Source of the DNA: Brevibacterium permense
GTDB lineage: Bacteria; Actinomycetota; Actinomycetes; Actinomycetales; Brevibacteriaceae
NCBI RefSeq assembly: GCF_025506275.1
Contig: NZ_QYCP01000090.1
Location: 62,001-126,000, forward strand
Direction of reading: 5' to 3'
DNA length: 64,000 bases
The position numbers and the translations under genes are program-made. Under the pieces are notes generated by a model that did no database searches, had not been told where the DNA came from, and saw only the letters and a list, made by a program, of their open reading frames with translations. Below are positions 1 to 8,447 of the stretch, piece by piece (within the stretch, counting starts at the first letter, position 1; the number at the start of each line of letters is the position of its first letter).

Positions 1-536
1 CCGAGGACAAGTCCGTGTTGCTCGGCGCCGCGGACACCTTCCGCGCCGCCGCGGCCGAACAGCTGTCCACATGGGGTGAACGCGTCGGCGTCGAGACCGT
101 GCGCAAGGAAGAAGGCGCCGACCCCGCTTCGGTGGCCTACTCGGCCGTCGAGAAGGGACAGGCCGACGGTTCCGACGTCGTCCTCATCGACACCGCCGGA
201 CGTCTGCAGAACAAACGCGGACTCATGGACGAACTCGGCAAGGTCAAGCGAGTGGCCACCCGACCGCTGGGGGAGGGCCACGAGATCGACGAAGTGCTCC
301 TCGTCCTCGACGCGACCACCGGACAGAACGGCATGCAGCAGGCGAAGGTCTTCGCCGAGGCGGTCGACATCACCGGAATCGTGCTCACCAAGCTCGACGG
401 CACCGCGAAGGGCGGAATCGTCGTCGCCGTCCAGCGTGAACTCGGAGTGCCGGTCAAGCTCATCGGCCTCGGCGAAGGTGCGGACGATCTGGCGCCGTTC
501 ACCGCCGAAGGGTTCGTCGACGCGCTGCTCGACTGA
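1..536 (+). CDS. ftsY: Signal recognition particle receptor FtsY, C-terminal part (5' end outside window)
   Basis: This is the C-terminal half of the SRP-receptor GTPase that docks SRP-ribosome complexes at the membrane. The reading frame is open from base 3 and enters at the ADTFRAAA motif that follows the P-loop. DTAGRLQNK (G3), a LDATTGQN stretch, and TKLDGTAKGG (G4) follow in order. The helix ends GLGEGADDLAPF, which distinguishes FtsY from Ffh. The P-loop and the acidic A domain lie upstream of the window. A strong hairpin terminator follows the stop. The family call is secure. Confidence 0.95.
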   Translation, partial: EDKSVLLGAADTFRAAAAEQLSTWGERVGVETVRKEEGADPASVAYSAVEKGQADGSDVVLIDTAGRLQNKRGLMDELGKVKRVATRPLGEGHEIDEVLLVLDATTGQNGMQQAKVFAEAVDITGIVLTKLDGTAKGGIVVAVQRELGVPVKLIGLGEGADDLAPFTAEGFVDALLD

Positions 537-566
537 TTTCACACACTGAACCTGCGCATGGATTCT

Positions 567-605
567 GCCGGGTCTCACCCTTGTATCTGCTGGGTGAGAC
601 CCGGC
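567..605 (+). terminator. Intrinsic terminator-like hairpin after ftsY
   Basis: A perfect 14-bp stem (567-580 with 592-605, GCCGGGTCTCACCC) encloses an 11-nt loop and is followed by TTGTCAT. It begins 30 bp after the ftsY stop and precedes the amt promoter region, so it probably separates the two transcription units. The T-rich tail is weak, as is common in high-GC actinobacteria. Confidence 0.75.
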
Positions 606-607
606 TT

Positions 608-645
608 GTCATATTCACGAAACATAGCCGAATCATCACTGTGAC
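608..645 (+). promoter_or_regulatory. Candidate GlnR-type nitrogen-regulator box upstream of amt
   Basis: Four pentamers sit at an exact 11-bp period: GTCAT (608), GAAAC (619), GAATC (630), GTGAC (641). Actinobacterial GlnR sites are described as alternating GTnAC and GAAAC half-sites separated by 6 bp, and they commonly control ammonium-transporter genes. GAAAC and GTGAC match well, while the other two half-sites are degenerate. The spacing is read from the sequence. The regulator is inferred from the downstream gene. Confidence 0.35.
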
Positions 646-710
646 ATGCGTCATGGAAACTGTCTCTGCGCGGTTCGATCCGGAACCGACTTCGACAGAT
701 GAGAGACGAC

Positions 711-1931
711 ATGGAACTCGATGCAGTGAACGTATGGATGATGGTCGCGGCAGGGCTGGTCCTGCTCATGACCCCCGGGGTGGCGTTCTTCTACGGCGGG
801 ATGACGCGAATCACCTCGGCCATCAACATGATGATGATGGTCTTCTCCGCAATGGCCGTCGGCGGTCTCGTCTGGGTGCTCTACGGATACGGACTGAGCT
901 CGGGTGATTCGATCGCCGGACTCGTCGGCAATCCGCTGTCCCAGCTCGGACTCACCGGTGCCGTCGCCGAAGATCCCGCCTCGCTGATCTCGATCGGCTA
1001 CGGTTCGACGTTCGCGATGATCGCAATCGCACTCATCGCCGGTGCCGTCGCCGACCGAGCGAAATTCTCCACCTGGCTGGTGTTCTCCGCCGCTTGGGTG
1101 ACGCTCGTTTACTGCCCGCTGGCGTTCATGGTCTGGGGCGACGGACTGCTCAGCGAATCCGGTGCGATCGGCAGCCTGTTCGGACCCGCCATCGACTTCG
1201 CCGGCGGCACCGTCGTTCACATCAATGCCGGCATCTCGGCGCTCGTCCTCGTCGTCGTCATGGGTCGCCGTGCCCGCTTCTCGACCCCGCACAAGCCGCA
1301 CAACATTCCGATCACCGTGCTCGGAGCGGCCCTGCTGTGGTTCGGCTGGTTCGGCTTCAACGGCGGTGCCGCCTCAACGATCGAACAGGGTGGACTCATC
1401 TGGATCAACACCTTGGCAGCACCGGCCGCCGGCATGATCACCTGGATCATGATCGAACGGCTGCGGGCCTCGCGGCCGTCCAGCATCGGCAGCGTCTCGG
1501 GTGCGATCGCCGGCCTCGTCGCGATCACCCCGGCATGTGCCAACGTCGATCCCTACGCCGCCGTGCTCATCGGCATCGCCGCGGGAGCGGGAGCGATCTT
1601 CGCCGTCGAAGCCAAGAACCGTCTGCGCTACGACGATGCGCTCGATGTGGTGGCCGTCCACCTCGTCGCGGGAATCATCGGCACCGTGATGATCGGCTTC
1701 TTCGCCTTCCCGCACGAGGACGGACCGTCCGGTCTCTTCTACGGCGGCGGACTCGAACTCCTCATCGCGCAGGTGCTCGCCTGCCTCGTGGCCATCGTCT
1801 TCGCGGGGCTCGTCACGCTGGCCATCTCGCTGGTGCTGCGGCGGACGATGGGGCTGCGGATCGACCCGCGCGAGGAGCTCGAGGGCATCGACACCTACGA
1901 GCACGCGGAGCAGGCCTACTCCTTCCGGTGA
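711..1931 (+). CDS. amt: Ammonium transporter, Amt/MEP/Rh family
   Basis: This is an inner-membrane ammonium channel of about 406 residues, normal for the family, with around eleven hydrophobic segments. Family signatures are visible: the FFYGGMTR motif after the first helix, DFAGGTVVHINAG (with the conserved pore histidine region), WFGWFGFNGG and a C-terminal helix ending in a polar tail. ATG 711 is preferred over ATG 699 because GAGAGA lies just upstream and the protein then begins in the usual short periplasmic stretch. No glnB/glnK or glnD gene follows, unlike many actinobacterial amt operons. Nitrogen control is suggested by the pentamer array at 608-645. Confidence 0.93.
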   Translation: MELDAVNVWMMVAAGLVLLMTPGVAFFYGGMTRITSAINMMMMVFSAMAVGGLVWVLYGYGLSSGDSIAGLVGNPLSQLGLTGAVAEDPASLISIGYGSTFAMIAIALIAGAVADRAKFSTWLVFSAAWVTLVYCPLAFMVWGDGLLSESGAIGSLFGPAIDFAGGTVVHINAGISALVLVVVMGRRARFSTPHKPHNIPITVLGAALLWFGWFGFNGGAASTIEQGGLIWINTLAAPAAGMITWIMIERLRASRPSSIGSVSGAIAGLVAITPACANVDPYAAVLIGIAAGAGAIFAVEAKNRLRYDDALDVVAVHLVAGIIGTVMIGFFAFPHEDGPSGLFYGGGLELLIAQVLACLVAIVFAGLVTLAISLVLRRTMGLRIDPREELEGIDTYEHAEQAYSFR

Positions 1932-2329
1932 ACGCAGTCGCCAGCGGTGGCCTCCCCGATCACCGGCTGCTGAATTTCGGCCCTCACCTCGCAGGTGGTT
2001 GCTTCCCCGACCACTGCTGGCCACCTGTCACCGCTGGCGGCAACTCTTCCCCACGCGGTCGCTTCCTACAGGTACTGACACATCCCTCACTGCTTGTTCT
2101 CTCTCCTGCAGCCAGTCGGGCATCCCTCACTGCTCCTCACAATCCGCTTTGGCGCAACGAGTGGGTTTGCGACCGCCACCGTGTTCTGCGAGGAATTGTC
2201 GGGTGAAGCACCAGCGGGGAGGAGTTCACCGGGGCTCACGGGGGTTTGCCAGCATGTGTGGTTTCAGCCGGACCCGGGTGAGTTGCTAGTCTAGAGAGTC
2301 GACCAAACCATCGTGAAGAAGGCTTGTAC
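1932..2329 (+). other. Intergenic region between amt and ffh with short degenerate repeats
   Basis: I see no convincing gene in these 398 bp. The stretch holds a 14-bp direct repeat CATCCCTCACTGCT (2081-2094 and 2121-2134) and a perfect but distant 11-bp inverted repeat CGCCAGCGGTG (1939-1949 against 2029-2039). Near its end TAGTCT (2287-2292) could be a -10 box for ffh, followed by the ribosome-binding site GAAGAAGG. No 4.5S RNA signature was recognised. Confidence 0.5.
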
Positions 2330-3940
2330 GTGTTTAACTCTCTGTCCGACAGGCTCACCGCGACTTTCAAGAATCTGCGCGGGAAGGGCCGGCTGTCCGA
2401 AGCCGACGTCGATGCTACCATCCGTGAGATCAGACGTGCCCTGCTCGACGCCGACGTCGCCCTGCCTGTCGTGCGTGCCTTCACCGGCCGGATCCGTGAA
2501 CGCGCCCTGTCCGAGGAGGTCTCGGGCGCACTCAATCCCGGCCAGCAGGTCGTCAAGATCGTCAACGACGAACTCGTCGGCATCCTCGGCGGTCAGACCC
2601 GTCGACTCAACTTCGCCAAGCGGCCGCCGACGGTCATCATGCTCGCCGGCCTCCAGGGTGCAGGTAAGACCACTCTGGCCGGAAAGCTCGCGCACTGGCT
2701 GAAGTCCGAGGGCCACCGGCCTATGCTCGTCGCGGCCGACCTGCAGCGCCCCAACGCCGTCAACCAGCTCCAGATCGTCGGCGAGCGTGCAGGTGCCGTG
2801 GTCTACGCCCCGGAACCGGGCAATGGTGTCGGTGATCCGATCCAGGTCGCCACCGACTCGATCGAGGTTGCGAAGTCCAAACTCCACGACGTCGTCATCG
2901 TCGATACGGCCGGCCGCCTTGGCATCGACGAGGAGCTCATGCAGCAGGCCGCGGACATCCGCAGCGCGGTCAACCCCGACGAAGTCCTCTTCGTCATCGA
3001 CGCGATGATCGGTCAGGACGCGGTGAAGACCGCCGAGGCGTTCCTCGACGGCGTCGACTTCACCGGCGTCGTGCTCTCGAAGCTCGACGGCGACTCCCGC
3101 GGTGGTGCCGCGCTATCCGTCGCCGAGGTGACCGGAAAGCCGATCATGTTCGCCTCCACGGGCGAATCGATTAAGGACTTCGAGCAGTTCCACCCGGACC
3201 GGATGGCCGACCGGATCCTCGACATGGGCGACATCATGACGCTCATCGAGCAGGCCGAGAAGAACTTCGACGAAAAAGAGACCGAGAAGCTCAAGAAGAA
3301 GGTCGAATCCGGCGAGGACTTCGACCTCAACGACTTCCTCACGCAGATGGCGGGCCTGAAGAAGATGGGCTCGATGAAGAAGATGCTGGGCATGATGCCC
3401 GGAATGAGCCAGTACAAGGAGCAGCTGGCGAACTTCGACGAGCGTGAGGTCGACCGGGTCGAAGCGATTGTGAGATCGATGACACCCCAGGAGCGCTCCA
3501 ACCCGAAGATCCTCAACGGCTCCCGCCGTGCCCGCATCGCCAAGGGTGCCGGCACCACGGTCACCGCGGTCAACCAGCTCATGGAGCGCTTCACCCAGGC
3601 GCAGAAGATGATGCGGTCGATGACCCGCGGCGGCGGTATGCCCGGAATGCCCGGTGGCGGAGGTATGCCGCAGATGCCCGGAATGGGCGGAATGCCTGGT
3701 GCCGCCAGTGGCAAGAAGAAGAAACCCGCAGGGAAGAAGAAGGGCCGCAAGGGCGGTCAGTCGGGCAACCCGGCCAAGCGTGCGCAGGAGGCGCAGGCGC
3801 TGGCGGACAAGAAGGCGGGCAAGACGCAGGACCCGGTCGGCTCGGCCTTCGGCGGAGTCGATCTGGGCAAGGACGAGGAATTCGATCCGGCGAACCTGCC
3901 CAAGGGCTTCGGCGGAATCTTTCCAGGTGGCAAGAAGTAG
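2330..3940 (+). CDS. ffh: Signal recognition particle protein Ffh (SRP54)
   Basis: Ffh is the GTPase that binds SRP RNA and signal sequences and hands ribosomes to FtsY. The order is N domain (about 1-90), G domain with P-loop GLQGAGKTT, DTAGRLGID and SKLDGDSRGG, then a methionine-rich M domain from about residue 300 with repeated GMP units and a lysine-rich tail. GTG 2330 is chosen over in-frame TTG 2324 because the product then begins MFNSLSDRL as in other Ffh proteins, with GAAGAAGG placed well upstream. The length of 536 residues is a little long because of the C-terminal extension. rpsP follows, a common actinobacterial order. Confidence 0.97.
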   Translation: MFNSLSDRLTATFKNLRGKGRLSEADVDATIREIRRALLDADVALPVVRAFTGRIRERALSEEVSGALNPGQQVVKIVNDELVGILGGQTRRLNFAKRPPTVIMLAGLQGAGKTTLAGKLAHWLKSEGHRPMLVAADLQRPNAVNQLQIVGERAGAVVYAPEPGNGVGDPIQVATDSIEVAKSKLHDVVIVDTAGRLGIDEELMQQAADIRSAVNPDEVLFVIDAMIGQDAVKTAEAFLDGVDFTGVVLSKLDGDSRGGAALSVAEVTGKPIMFASTGESIKDFEQFHPDRMADRILDMGDIMTLIEQAEKNFDEKETEKLKKKVESGEDFDLNDFLTQMAGLKKMGSMKKMLGMMPGMSQYKEQLANFDEREVDRVEAIVRSMTPQERSNPKILNGSRRARIAKGAGTTVTAVNQLMERFTQAQKMMRSMTRGGGMPGMPGGGGMPQMPGMGGMPGAASGKKKKPAGKKKGRKGGQSGNPAKRAQEAQALADKKAGKTQDPVGSAFGGVDLGKDEEFDPANLPKGFGGIFPGGKK

Positions 3941-4097
3941 AGCCTTCTGGCACAATTGACTCTTGTACTTTTGCTTTCGGCCCGGGCCCTCTCATCCGCG
4001 CCGAAGTGATAGTCCGAGCCGCGGCTTCCAGCAGATCAACCCCACGATTCTTCTGGTACAGCTGTGCACACAGAACACAAAAGGAGACACCACTAAA

Positions 4098-4541
4098 GTG
4101 GCAGTCAAAATTCGTCTGACCCGCATGGGCAAGATCCGTGCACCCTTCTACCGCGTCGTCGTCGCTGACTCGAAGACTCGTCGTGACGGTAAGGCCATCG
4201 AACAGATCGGCATCTACCACCCGACCCGTGAGCCTTCGGTCATCGAGATCGACTCCGAGCGCGCGCAGTACTGGCTCGGCGTCGGCGCACAGCCGAGCGA
4301 CCAGGTCAAGGCTCTGCTCAAGCTCACCGGCGACTGGCAGAAGTTCAAGGGCGAAGGCGAAGCGGTCAACACCGTGAAGCCGCAGCCTGAGAAGGAAGCC
4401 TACGTGGCCCCGAACGCCGAATCGGTGATCAAGGAAGCCATCACGCAGAAGGGCGGCAAGTCCGCTGAAGCTGCCGAGGCTCCGGCCGAGGAAACAGCCG
4501 AAGCCGCATCTGAGGCCGCTGAAGAAAGCGCTGAAGCCTGA
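4098..4541 (+). CDS. rpsP: 30S ribosomal protein S16 with acidic C-terminal tail
   Basis: The S16 core occupies residues 1 to about 85 ([17 protein letters not shown], then [10 protein letters not shown]). It is followed by a linker and an Ala/Glu-rich tail of roughly 35 residues, making 147 residues against about 80-90 in E. coli. GTG 4098 has AAGGAG eleven bases upstream. The khpA start is one base past the stop, so the two genes are translationally coupled. The tail resembles the one on S2 in this window. Its role is unknown. Confidence 0.95.
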   Translation: MAVKIRLTRMGKIRAPFYRVVVADSKTRRDGKAIEQIGIYHPTREPSVIEIDSERAQYWLGVGAQPSDQVKALLKLTGDWQKFKGEGEAVNTVKPQPEKEAYVAPNAESVIKEAITQKGGKSAEAAEAPAEETAEAASEAAEESAEA

Positions 4542-4542
4542 G

Positions 4543-4773
4543 ATGTTGCCTGATTCGCTCGAACATCTGGTCCGCGGAATCGTCGATCATCCCGACGACG
4601 TCTCCGTTCGTTCGCGTTCTTCGCAGCGCGGCACGACCCTCGAGGTCCGGGTTCACCCCGAAGACCTCGGCCGGGTCATCGGCCGTGCAGGCAGGACCGC
4701 CAAGGCCCTGCGCACCGTGATGAACTCGCTGGCCGGCCGTGAGTCGGTGCGAGTGGACCTCATCGAGGCGTAA
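4543..4773 (+). CDS. khpA: KH-domain RNA-binding protein KhpA
   Basis: This is a 76-residue single KH-domain protein. The VIGRAGRTAKALR stretch (about residues 45-57) carries the GXXG loop that contacts RNA. KhpA proteins bind many RNAs and affect cell division and elongation in Gram-positive bacteria. Placement between rpsP and rimM is the standard actinobacterial context. The gene begins one base after the rpsP stop, so it is very likely cotranscribed. A strong hairpin follows. Confidence 0.9.
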   Translation: MLPDSLEHLVRGIVDHPDDVSVRSRSSQRGTTLEVRVHPEDLGRVIGRAGRTAKALRTVMNSLAGRESVRVDLIEA

Positions 4774-4783
4774 TTCCAACATC

Positions 4784-4823
4784 CGAGAGGGGATGCAGTG
4801 CACGTGCGCTGCATCCCCTCTCG
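4784..4823 (+). terminator. Perfect 15-bp hairpin after khpA
   Basis: Bases 4784-4798 pair perfectly with 4809-4823 (CGAGAGGGGATGCAG) around a 10-nt loop. It starts 11 bp after the khpA stop. There is no T tract, so it may be a U-less terminator or an mRNA 3'-end stabiliser within the rpsP-khpA-rimM-trmD string. Confidence 0.65.
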
Positions 4824-4953
4824 TGCATTCACCCACCGGTCGCCGACTACACTGGTGCCTGAACGCGGCGGCCCGCCGTACGACCGCAGAAGCGCAGTCA
4901 CCTAAGTGCAGGGCCGGCCGAACAGACAGCGACAGCAGACTTCGAGGAGCAGA

Positions 4954-5454
4954 ATGGACACGGTGATCGCCCGGCTGGGCAAGCCGCACGGAATCAAGGG
5001 CGAGTTCACCGTCGAGGTGCGCACCGACCGACCCGAGGACCGGCTCAATCCAGGGGCGACCTTCGCCACGGATCCCGATATCGGACTGCTGACGCTGAAG
5101 TCGGCGAGGTGGCACCGCGATCGCCTGCTCTTGGCCTTCGATGAGGTCCCCGACCGCAACCGCGCCGAGGAGATCCGCAACACCCTCATCCTTGCCGAGG
5201 CGGATGAGGACGACGACGAAACCGACGCCTGGTACCTCGACGACCTCATCGGCCTCAAGGTCTATGAGAACGACGCCCTCGTCGGCGAGATCGTCGACGT
5301 CACGAACGGGACCGCCCAGGATCTGCTCCACATGAAGCACACCGCCGGTCACGTTGTGCTCATCCCCTTCGTCACTGAGATCGTGCCCGATGTCGACATC
5401 GACTCAGGACGCGTCACCGTCACCCCGCCCGCCGGCCTCTTCGACGCCGAATGA
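4954..5454 (+). CDS. rimM: Ribosome maturation factor RimM
   Basis: RimM binds S19 and helps 30S head assembly. The 166-residue product has the N-terminal beta-barrel motif ([13 protein letters not shown] at about 5-17) and the PRC-barrel part ([13 protein letters not shown], then [13 protein letters not shown] near the end). ATG 4954 has GAGGAG seven bases upstream. A longer in-frame start at 4906 lacks conserved sequence. The stop overlaps the trmD start by 4 bp (ATGA), so the pair is translationally coupled. Confidence 0.95.
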   Translation: MDTVIARLGKPHGIKGEFTVEVRTDRPEDRLNPGATFATDPDIGLLTLKSARWHRDRLLLAFDEVPDRNRAEEIRNTLILAEADEDDDETDAWYLDDLIGLKVYENDALVGEIVDVTNGTAQDLLHMKHTAGHVVLIPFVTEIVPDVDIDSGRVTVTPPAGLFDAE

Positions 5455-6374
5455 GCGAACCGTTCCCGATGAATGGCAGCGACACCCCCGCCGAGGCGAC
5501 CGGAGCGGACTTCGTGACCCAGGGTGCGACTCCCGCCGAGGCTAGCGGACCGCAGATGTCGATCGATGTCGTGTCGATCTTCCCCGAATATCTCGCCGGA
5601 CTGCAGCTCTCGCTCATCGGCAAGGCCGTCGATCGTGGTCAGCTGAGCCTCGGCGTCCACGACCTGCGGGACTTCACCTTCGACCGGCACAATACCGTCG
5701 ATGACTCGCCCTATGGCGGGGGAGCGGGAATGGTCATGAAGGCCGAACCCTGGGCGCTGGCTCTCGAGCACATTCTCGCGGAACGCGGCAGCGCTGCGGT
5801 GGGCGAGGGTGCGGATGGTGCTCGGACCGCCGGTCCGGCAGCCGGAGGCAAGCCGACGCTCATCGTGCCCAGCCCCGCCGGGCAGGTGTTCGACCAGCGC
5901 ATCGCCGAAGATCTCGCCGCCCGCGACCACCTCGTCTTCGCCTGCGGACGCTACGAAGGAATCGACCAGCGCGTCATCGATTGGGCCGGGGAGCACTTCG
6001 ACCTGCTGCCCATGAGCATCGGCGACTACGTCCTCAACGGCGGTGAAGTCGCCTCGATGGTGATGATCGAAGCGGTCAGCCGCCTCATCCCCGGCGTCAT
6101 CGGAAACCCCGAGTCGCTGACCGAGGAGAGCCACGAAGACGGACTGCTCGAATACCCGATCTATACGAAGCCGGCGTCCTGGCGCGGACGCGAAGTGCCC
6201 GAGATCCTGCTCAGCGGCAACCACGCTGCGATCGCCAGGTGGCGACGTGACCGACGTCTCGAACGCACCGCGGATGTCAGACCGGATCTGCTTGAGAAGC
6301 TCGATGACCTGAGCAAAGACGACCTGGCGGCTCTCGAGCGGTTTGAGTCTGAGCGCTCAACCGTGACAGAATAG
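5451..6374 (+). CDS. trmD: tRNA (guanine-N1-)-methyltransferase TrmD
   Basis: TrmD makes m1G37 in tRNA using S-adenosylmethionine through a trefoil-knot SPOUT fold. Visible motifs are [38 protein letters not shown] and [11 protein letters not shown]. With start 5451 (ATGA overlap with rimM) there is a 35-residue nonconserved leader; the usual family start corresponds to ATG 5556 (MSIDVVSIF). A Gly/Ala-rich insertion of about 20 residues sits at roughly 110-132. Either start gives an intact catalytic domain. Confidence 0.94.
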   Translation: MSEPFPMNGSDTPAEATGADFVTQGATPAEASGPQMSIDVVSIFPEYLAGLQLSLIGKAVDRGQLSLGVHDLRDFTFDRHNTVDDSPYGGGAGMVMKAEPWALALEHILAERGSAAVGEGADGARTAGPAAGGKPTLIVPSPAGQVFDQRIAEDLAARDHLVFACGRYEGIDQRVIDWAGEHFDLLPMSIGDYVLNGGEVASMVMIEAVSRLIPGVIGNPESLTEESHEDGLLEYPIYTKPASWRGREVPEILLSGNHAAIARWRRDRRLERTADVRPDLLEKLDDLSKDDLAALERFESERSTVTE

Positions 6375-6547
6375 AGCGTCGCGTTTGTTGGCACTCACCT
6401 GCTTCAGGGGGATGAGTGCCCACGGTGGCCCGTCGCATCGAATCGGCGGGCCGACGGGGAGAGATCCCGACAGACGATCCAGTTACCGGAACACCGGTCC
6501 GATATGCGTGTCCTCGACCTGAAGCAGAGGCCACAGGAGAAACCACA

Positions 6548-6889
6548 ATGCAGAAGCTCGATGTTGTAGATGCAGCCTCGCTGAAGTCTGACGTTCCCGA
6601 ATTCCGTCCGGGCGACACCCTCAATGTTCACGTCAAGGTGATCGAAGGTTCGCGCTCGCGTATCCAGGTCTTCAAGGGAATCGTCATCCGTCGCCAGGGC
6701 GACGGCGTTCGCGAGACCTTCACCGTCCGTAAGATCAGTTTCGGCGTCGGTGTGGAGCGTACCTTCCCGGTGCACTCGCCCAACGTCGACAAGATCGAGG
6801 TCCTCACCCGCGGCGCCGTGCGTCGTGCGAAGCTGTACTACCTGCGCGAACTGCGCGGCAAGGCTGCTCGCATCCGCGAAAAGGCCTGA
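6548..6889 (+). CDS. rplS: 50S ribosomal protein L19
   Basis: L19 lies at the 30S-50S interface. The 113-residue product is of standard length, with [15 protein letters not shown] and the conserved [17 protein letters not shown] segment. ATG 6548 has AGGAG upstream; in-frame sequence back to 6416 is unconserved leader. The 173-bp leader between trmD and rplS may carry its own promoter. A UUCG-capped hairpin begins 46 bp after the stop. Confidence 0.96.
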   Translation: MQKLDVVDAASLKSDVPEFRPGDTLNVHVKVIEGSRSRIQVFKGIVIRRQGDGVRETFTVRKISFGVGVERTFPVHSPNVDKIEVLTRGAVRRAKLYYLRELRGKAARIREKA

Positions 6890-6920
6890 TTTGCCCGGCA
6901 CGGTGGGAGATGATCACACG

Positions 6921-7544
6921 GTGCCGAACAGACATGAAGACGCGACCTTCGGGTCGCGTCTTCTGTCTTCGGCACGGTTCTGGAAGGCGATCGCGGCGAT
7001 CGCCGTCATCATCATCGTCCTCGGCGGATCGATCCGCGGATTCGTCATCCAGCGCTTCACCATTCCGAGTGCCTCGATGGAGCCGACGCTCAAGGTCGAT
7101 GATTCGATCACGGTGTGGCGCCCGGACGCCCTGCGCGGAGACCTCCGACGCGGAGACATTGTCGTCTTCGATGGCCGCGGATCGTTCGTCGACGATGAGC
7201 TGCCCACTCCTCTGCAGAAGATCGGTTCCTGGGTCGGTCTCGGCCCTCGGGATGTCTACTACGTCAAACGCGTCATCGCCATCGGCGGTGACAGCCTCGA
7301 ATGCTGCGACGCGAAGGGTCGTCTGCTGCTCAACGGCAAGCCTCTGAGCGAAGACTATGCCCCGACCCCCGCCTCGGCGGTGGAATTCTCCATCGAAGTC
7401 CCCGAAGGCACCATGTGGGTGATGGGCGACAACCGCAACGACTCCGCCGACTCCAGGTCGCTGCTGGGACGGCCAGGTGGGGGATTCATCCCCACCGACC
7501 GGATCCTCGGCCCCGTGATCGGGCACGGCTCCTCTATCGACTGA
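6921..7544 (+). CDS. lepB: Signal peptidase I (first copy)
   Basis: Type I signal peptidase with a short cytoplasmic N-terminus and one transmembrane helix (about 23-38). The catalytic serine is in PSASMEPTL (about S52) and the catalytic lysine in YYVKRVIAIGGD (about K116). The C-terminal WVMGDNRNDSADSR box is intact. GTG 6921 is preferred (GGGAGA upstream); GTG 6903 is possible. The terminator hairpin of rplS (6936-6963) lies inside the first codons, so the early residues are encoded by a hairpin. The second lepB copy follows about 195 bp later. Confidence 0.93.
   Translation: MPNRHEDATFGSRLLSSARFWKAIAAIAVIIIVLGGSIRGFVIQRFTIPSASMEPTLKVDDSITVWRPDALRGDLRRGDIVVFDGRGSFVDDELPTPLQKIGSWVGLGPRDVYYVKRVIAIGGDSLECCDAKGRLLLNGKPLSEDYAPTPASAVEFSIEVPEGTMWVMGDNRNDSADSRSLLGRPGGGFIPTDRILGPVIGHGSSID
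6936..6963 (+). terminator. UUCG-capped terminator hairpin of rplS, overlapping lepB codons
   Basis: A perfect 12-bp stem (6936-6947 with 6952-6963, GAAGACGCGACC) is closed by a C(TTCG)G tetraloop and followed by TGTCTTC. It lies 46 bp after rplS and within the predicted 5' coding end of lepB. The structure is clear. Its action as a terminator is inferred. Confidence 0.75.
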
Positions 7545-7739
7545 GCGCCGCCTCGGTTTGGGGAACCGTCGTCCACAGAATGCCGCCTCGGTGCGGGCAG
7601 TCGTCGTCGACTGAGCATTTGCGCGGACGGCTGAGCGTACACATGGAACTGCACTGCGGCTGAGTGTGCGGCGAGAGTCGTGCTGATACGCTCGGTTCAG
7701 TCCACAGCCGCAGTCCCGGTCCGATGTGAAAGCGAACGA

Positions 7740-8447
7740 ATGACAAGCGAATCCGAAGCTTCCCCGCCGCCCGCCTCGAAACGGTTCGCGCGCGGTCTGC
7801 TGGAGACCCTGGCGATCATCGTCGTCGCCCTGCTCATCTCGACGGCCCTGAAGACGTGGGTCGTCCGTTCTTTCTACATCCCGTCCGAATCCATGATGAC
7901 CACTCTTCAGGTCGATGACCGGGTGCTCGTCAACCAGCTGGCTCACCGCTTCGGACCCGCCGACCGCGGCGACATCATCGTCTTCGACGACCCGGACCAT
8001 TGGCTCTCGGCCGCCGAAACCGCCGAATACACGCCCAACCCGGTCCTCGAATTCATCGGCTTGGCTCCCGCGGACTCGGGCAATCAGCTGATCAAACGGG
8101 TCATCGGCGTCGGCGGCGACACGATCAGATGCTGTGACGCCGAAGGACGCCTGCTGGTCAACGGCGAGCCGATCGACGAAACCTATCTCGATGAGGGCAC
8201 CGCCCCCTCGGAGGTTGAATTCGAGGTCACCGTGCCCGAAGGCCATTACTGGGTGATGGGCGACAACCGCAGCAACTCCGCCGACTCGCGATACCACATG
8301 GACACCGACCCGTTCGTGTCCGAAGGCGACGTCGTCGGCACCGTGTTCCTCATCAACTGGCCGTTCAAGCACTTCAGCTGGGTCTCCACACCCGACAGGG
8401 TCTTCGCGGCCGTACCGGATACCGCCGAGGGACTCAGCGGGAACTGA
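7740..8447 (+). CDS. lepB: Signal peptidase I (second copy)
   Basis: A second type I signal peptidase of 235 residues. A proline-rich start is followed by a transmembrane helix (about 22-37). The Ser is in PSESMMTTL (about S51), the Lys in QLIKRVIGVGGD, and the box WVMGDNRSNSADSR is intact. Like the first copy it has a Cys-Cys pair before the GRLLxNG turn, supporting descent from one duplication. ATG 7740 is used; the ribosome-binding site is weak. The gene ends by overlapping the rnhB start by one base. Two copies may divide substrates or conditions. Confidence 0.93.
   Translation: MTSESEASPPPASKRFARGLLETLAIIVVALLISTALKTWVVRSFYIPSESMMTTLQVDDRVLVNQLAHRFGPADRGDIIVFDDPDHWLSAAETAEYTPNPVLEFIGLAPADSGNQLIKRVIGVGGDTIRCCDAEGRLLVNGEPIDETYLDEGTAPSEVEFEVTVPEGHYWVMGDNRSNSADSRYHMDTDPFVSEGDVVGTVFLINWPFKHFSWVSTPDRVFAAVPDTAEGLSGN

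Noticed and set aside
6375-6547. A known L19 or other ribosomal-protein leader riboregulator before rplS
   Set aside because: The 173-bp leader has short stems only, and I could not match it to a described leader class.
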